NCBI GenBank assembly: GCA_044870185.1
Contig: JBIOYL010000431.1
Coordinates: 1 to 6,443, forward strand
Length of the DNA stretch: 6,443 nucleotides
Direction of reading: 5' to 3'
DNA from: JBIOYL01 sp044870185
Lineage (GTDB): Bacteria; Actinomycetota; CALGFH01
Part shown: positions 5,302 to 6,443 of the stretch, in pieces
Layout: each line of letters opens with the position of its first letter
How positions within the stretch are numbered: the stretch's first letter is position 1
Made by a program: the position numbers and the translations under genes
Notes under the pieces: model-generated
What the model saw: the letters and a program-made list of their open reading frames with translations, nothing else
What the model was told of the DNA's origin: nothing
Database searches by the model: none

Positions 5302-5730
5302 ATGATGGGCTGGCTGCGCCGGCGGGCGCGGCCGCCCGCCCCGGCGGTCGAGGCGGCCTGGGCGTCGCTGGCGCGCTGCGCGCAGGCGCTGGACGAGGGC
5401 GCCCGGGCGCTGCTGGCGACCGTGCCGTCGGCGCGGCGGCCAGGGGTGCCGCTGGAGGCGGGCGTCGTCGGGTTCCTGGCCGGCCTGGAGGCGGCCCGGG
5501 CCGAGCTGCCCGGCTGGGCGCTGCCCGAGCTGGCCGAGGTGCAGGCGGCGGCGACGGCCGCCCTGGACCGCGCCGGGCGCCGCGCCCGCGCCCTGCCCGC
5601 CGCGGCGGCCGGGCTCGACTTCGAGCACCGCACCCAGGCGGTCGGCGCGGTCCTCGACGAGCTCGCACCCGTCGGGGACGCCGAGACCGCCCTGCGTGCG
5701 CTGCGCCGCCGCCGCCACGAGCCGACCTGA
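5302..5730 (+). CDS. Hypothetical 142-residue helical protein
   Basis: I do not recognise this protein. ATG 5302 follows a full-length ribosome binding site; a second ATG at 5305 is equally possible. The product starts MMGWLRRRAR, a short basic stretch with one tryptophan, then PPAPA. The rest is Ala/Leu/Glu/Arg-rich and looks like three or four amphipathic helices (about 15-40, 50-70, 73-100, 108-140), with a short hydrophobic segment GVVGFLAGL (54-62) that is too short to span a membrane. A more conserved-looking segment is GLDFEHRTQAVGAVLDELAP (104-123). It ends in a basic run ALRRRRHEPT. There is one cysteine, no catalytic motif and no signal peptide. It is probably a small soluble helical protein. 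The thioesterase gene starts 19 bases after its stop, so the two are likely co-transcribed; it is divergent from pepA. That it is a real gene is supported by the ribosome binding site, codon pattern and fit between neighbours. Confidence 0.75.
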   Translation: MMGWLRRRARPPAPAVEAAWASLARCAQALDEGARALLATVPSARRPGVPLEAGVVGFLAGLEAARAELPGWALPELAEVQAAATAALDRAGRRARALPAAAAGLDFEHRTQAVGAVLDELAPVGDAETALRALRRRRHEPT

Positions 5731-5739
5731 CCGGAGCGT

Positions 5740-5744
5740 GGAGG
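5740..5744 (+). promoter_or_regulatory. Ribosome binding site of the thioesterase gene
   Basis: GGAGG five bases before ATG 5750. It favours that start over the in-frame GTG at 5738, which would overlap this site and has its own GGAG only one base away. Confidence 0.75.
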
Positions 5745-5749
5745 CGCCG

Positions 5750-6235
5750 ATGCCCGGGCCCGCCGACGACCGTCCGACCCGCCGCGACCAGGTGCTGCCG
5801 GCTGGGGCGCGGCAGTGCTTTGCCTGCGGCGACGACAACCCGATCGGGCTGCACCTGGACGACATCCACCAGGAGGGCGACGAGGTGCACGCCACCCTGC
5901 AGCCCCGCCCCGAGTACCAGGGCTACCCGGACGTGCTGCACGGCGGCATCTCCGCCGCGGCGCTGGATGAGGTGATGGGGTACGCGGCCATCCTGCTGGC
6001 CGGGATCTGGGCGGCGACCGCCACGATGGAGCTCCGCTACCGGGACCGGGTGCCCACCGGCGCCGCGCTGCGGTTGGTGGCGGGCCTGCGTGACGCCCGC
6101 GGGCGGCGGGTGCGGGCCTGGGCCCGGCTGCTGCTGCCCGACGGCCGGGTCGGCGTGGAGGCCAGCGGGCTGCTGGTCGCGCTGCCCGAGCCGATCGCCA
6201 GCCGGGCCAGGGCCCTGTACGGCCCGATGGCCTGA
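5750..6235 (+). CDS. PaaI-like hotdog-fold thioesterase
   Basis: Members of this family hydrolyse acyl-CoA thioesters and act as dimers or tetramers in the cytosol; the substrate here cannot be told. The product has 161 residues, typical for a single hotdog domain. After a short polar leader comes RQCFACGDDNPIGLHL (21-36), a frequent opening of this subfamily with a C23-x2-C26 pair. It is followed by YQGYPDVLHGGISAAALDEVMGYAA (56-80), where HGG (64-66) and the acidic pair D73-E74 on the central helix are the usual active-site region. The later strands ATATMELRYRDRVPTG (89-104) and VRAWARLLLPDGRVGVEASGLLV (121-143) fit the rest of the fold. It follows the unidentified 142-residue gene in the same direction and converges on the S9 peptidase fragment with 16 bases between the stop codons. 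PaaI itself acts in phenylacetate breakdown, but no such genes are visible, so I give no symbol. Confidence 0.88.
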   Translation: MPGPADDRPTRRDQVLPAGARQCFACGDDNPIGLHLDDIHQEGDEVHATLQPRPEYQGYPDVLHGGISAAALDEVMGYAAILLAGIWAATATMELRYRDRVPTGAALRLVAGLRDARGRRVRAWARLLLPDGRVGVEASGLLVALPEPIASRARALYGPMA

Positions 6236-6254
6236 GCGCCGGGGACGCCGCTCA
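6233..6254. terminator. Small hairpin holding both convergent stop codons
   Basis: TGAGCG (6233-6238) and CGCTCA (6249-6254) are exact reverse complements around ten bases. The arms contain the stop of the thioesterase gene and, on the other strand, the stop of the peptidase gene. Three of the six pairs are forced by the two TGA codons and there is no T-run, so a role as a two-way terminator is only a possibility. Confidence 0.25.
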
Positions 6255-6443
6255 CGCCGCCGGCGCGATGCCGAGGGCGGCGCGCAGGAAGGCGAGCTGG
6301 AACAGCAGCAGGTGCTCGGCCACGACCTCCTCGGAGGTCATGTGGGTGACCCCCGGCAGGGGCAGCACGCTGTGGGGCCGGCCGGCGGCGAGCAGGGCGG
6401 CCGACAGGCGCAGCGTGTGGGCGGCGACCACGTTGTCGTCGGC
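6252..6443 (-). CDS. S9 family (dipeptidyl-peptidase IV type) serine peptidase, C-terminal fragment
   Basis: The last 63 residues of a minus-strand gene whose start lies beyond the right edge. The visible part begins ADDNVVAAHTLRLSAALLAAGRPH, where the first Asp (codon 6438-6440) sits in the ADDNV context of the catalytic aspartate of S9B/C peptidases (HGTADDNV in human DPP4). It continues with VLPLPGVTHMT, where His (codon 6342-6344) is placed as the catalytic histidine. The closing helix EVVAEHLLLFQLAFLRAALG matches the C-terminal helix of the alpha/beta-hydrolase domain. The nucleophile serine and the beta-propeller lie outside the window. Enzymes of this type cleave peptides from the N-terminus, often after proline; specificity cannot be judged here. 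The fragment is too short for the usual length filter, but the frame and motif pair are clear. Confidence 0.85.
   Translation of the reverse strand, partial: ADDNVVAAHTLRLSAALLAAGRPHSVLPLPGVTHMTSEEVVAEHLLLFQLAFLRAALGIAPAA

Noticed and set aside
5288..5305. Five-codon mini-frame (GTG to TGA) ending in an ATGA overlap with the start of the 142-residue gene
   Set aside because: Its GTG lies inside the Shine-Dalgarno sequence itself and has no ribosome binding site of its own, so it is probably chance.
5058..5633. N-terminal extension of pepA through the 14-base repeats
   Set aside because: The repeats would be read in shifting frames as Pro/Thr/Arg-rich peptide, the extension also runs over the divergent gene, and the ATG at 5057 has its own ribosome binding site and gives the normal M17 length.
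1..6443. A new multi-gene defence, mobile or biosynthetic system
   Set aside because: Every gene but one matches a known housekeeping or common enzyme family, and there are no integrases, toxins, nucleases of defence type, attachment sites or shifts in composition.

Overview
This is a very GC-rich stretch of bacterial chromosome. The codon use (G or C in nearly every third position) and a DUF4193 zinc-ribbon protein, a family I know only from Actinobacteria, point to an actinomycete or a close uncultured relative. I cannot name the genus. There is no sign of phage, transposon, CRISPR or other defence modules; the window reads as ordinary chromosomal housekeeping sequence.

Layout. (1) Bases 1-567, plus strand: the C-terminal end of a coiled-coil ABC-type ATPase of the SbcC/Rad50/SMC-like class, cut by the window edge. 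(2) Bases 568-884: a 317-base non-coding stretch with a sigma-70-type promoter candidate (590-618), GC palindromes (687-728), an ECF-sigma-type promoter candidate (765-790) and a small inverted repeat over its -10. (3) Bases 885-3591, plus strand: a likely three-gene transcription unit made of DUF4193, lnt (apolipoprotein N-acyltransferase) and ppm1 (polyprenol-phosphate mannose synthase). lnt and ppm1 overlap by four bases. Two related GC hairpins lie just after the DUF4193 stop. (4) Bases 3588-5057, minus strand: pepA (M17 leucyl aminopeptidase), convergent with ppm1; the two stop codons share one CTAG. (5) Bases 5058-5301: a divergent intergenic region with a 14-base tandem repeat next to pepA and a 16-base tandem repeat next to the gene on the other side. 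(6) Bases 5302-6235, plus strand: a 142-residue protein I do not recognise, then a PaaI-like hotdog thioesterase. (7) Bases 6252-6443, minus strand: the C-terminal end of an S9 (dipeptidyl-peptidase IV type) serine peptidase, cut by the window edge.

How the genes relate. lnt and ppm1 form the clearest functional pair. Lnt N-acylates lipoproteins in the membrane, and Ppm1 makes the lipid-linked mannose donor for lipoglycans and protein O-mannosylation. In Mycobacterium tuberculosis both activities lie in one fused polypeptide (Rv2051c); here they are separate but translationally overlapping. The Ppm1 has no membrane segment of its own, so the neighbouring Lnt is a plausible anchor. The remaining genes are not obviously linked in function. 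The points most worth a second look are regulatory: the two promoter candidates, the duplicated hairpin between DUF4193 and lnt, and the tandem repeats in the pepA upstream region. I did not find a new multi-gene system.
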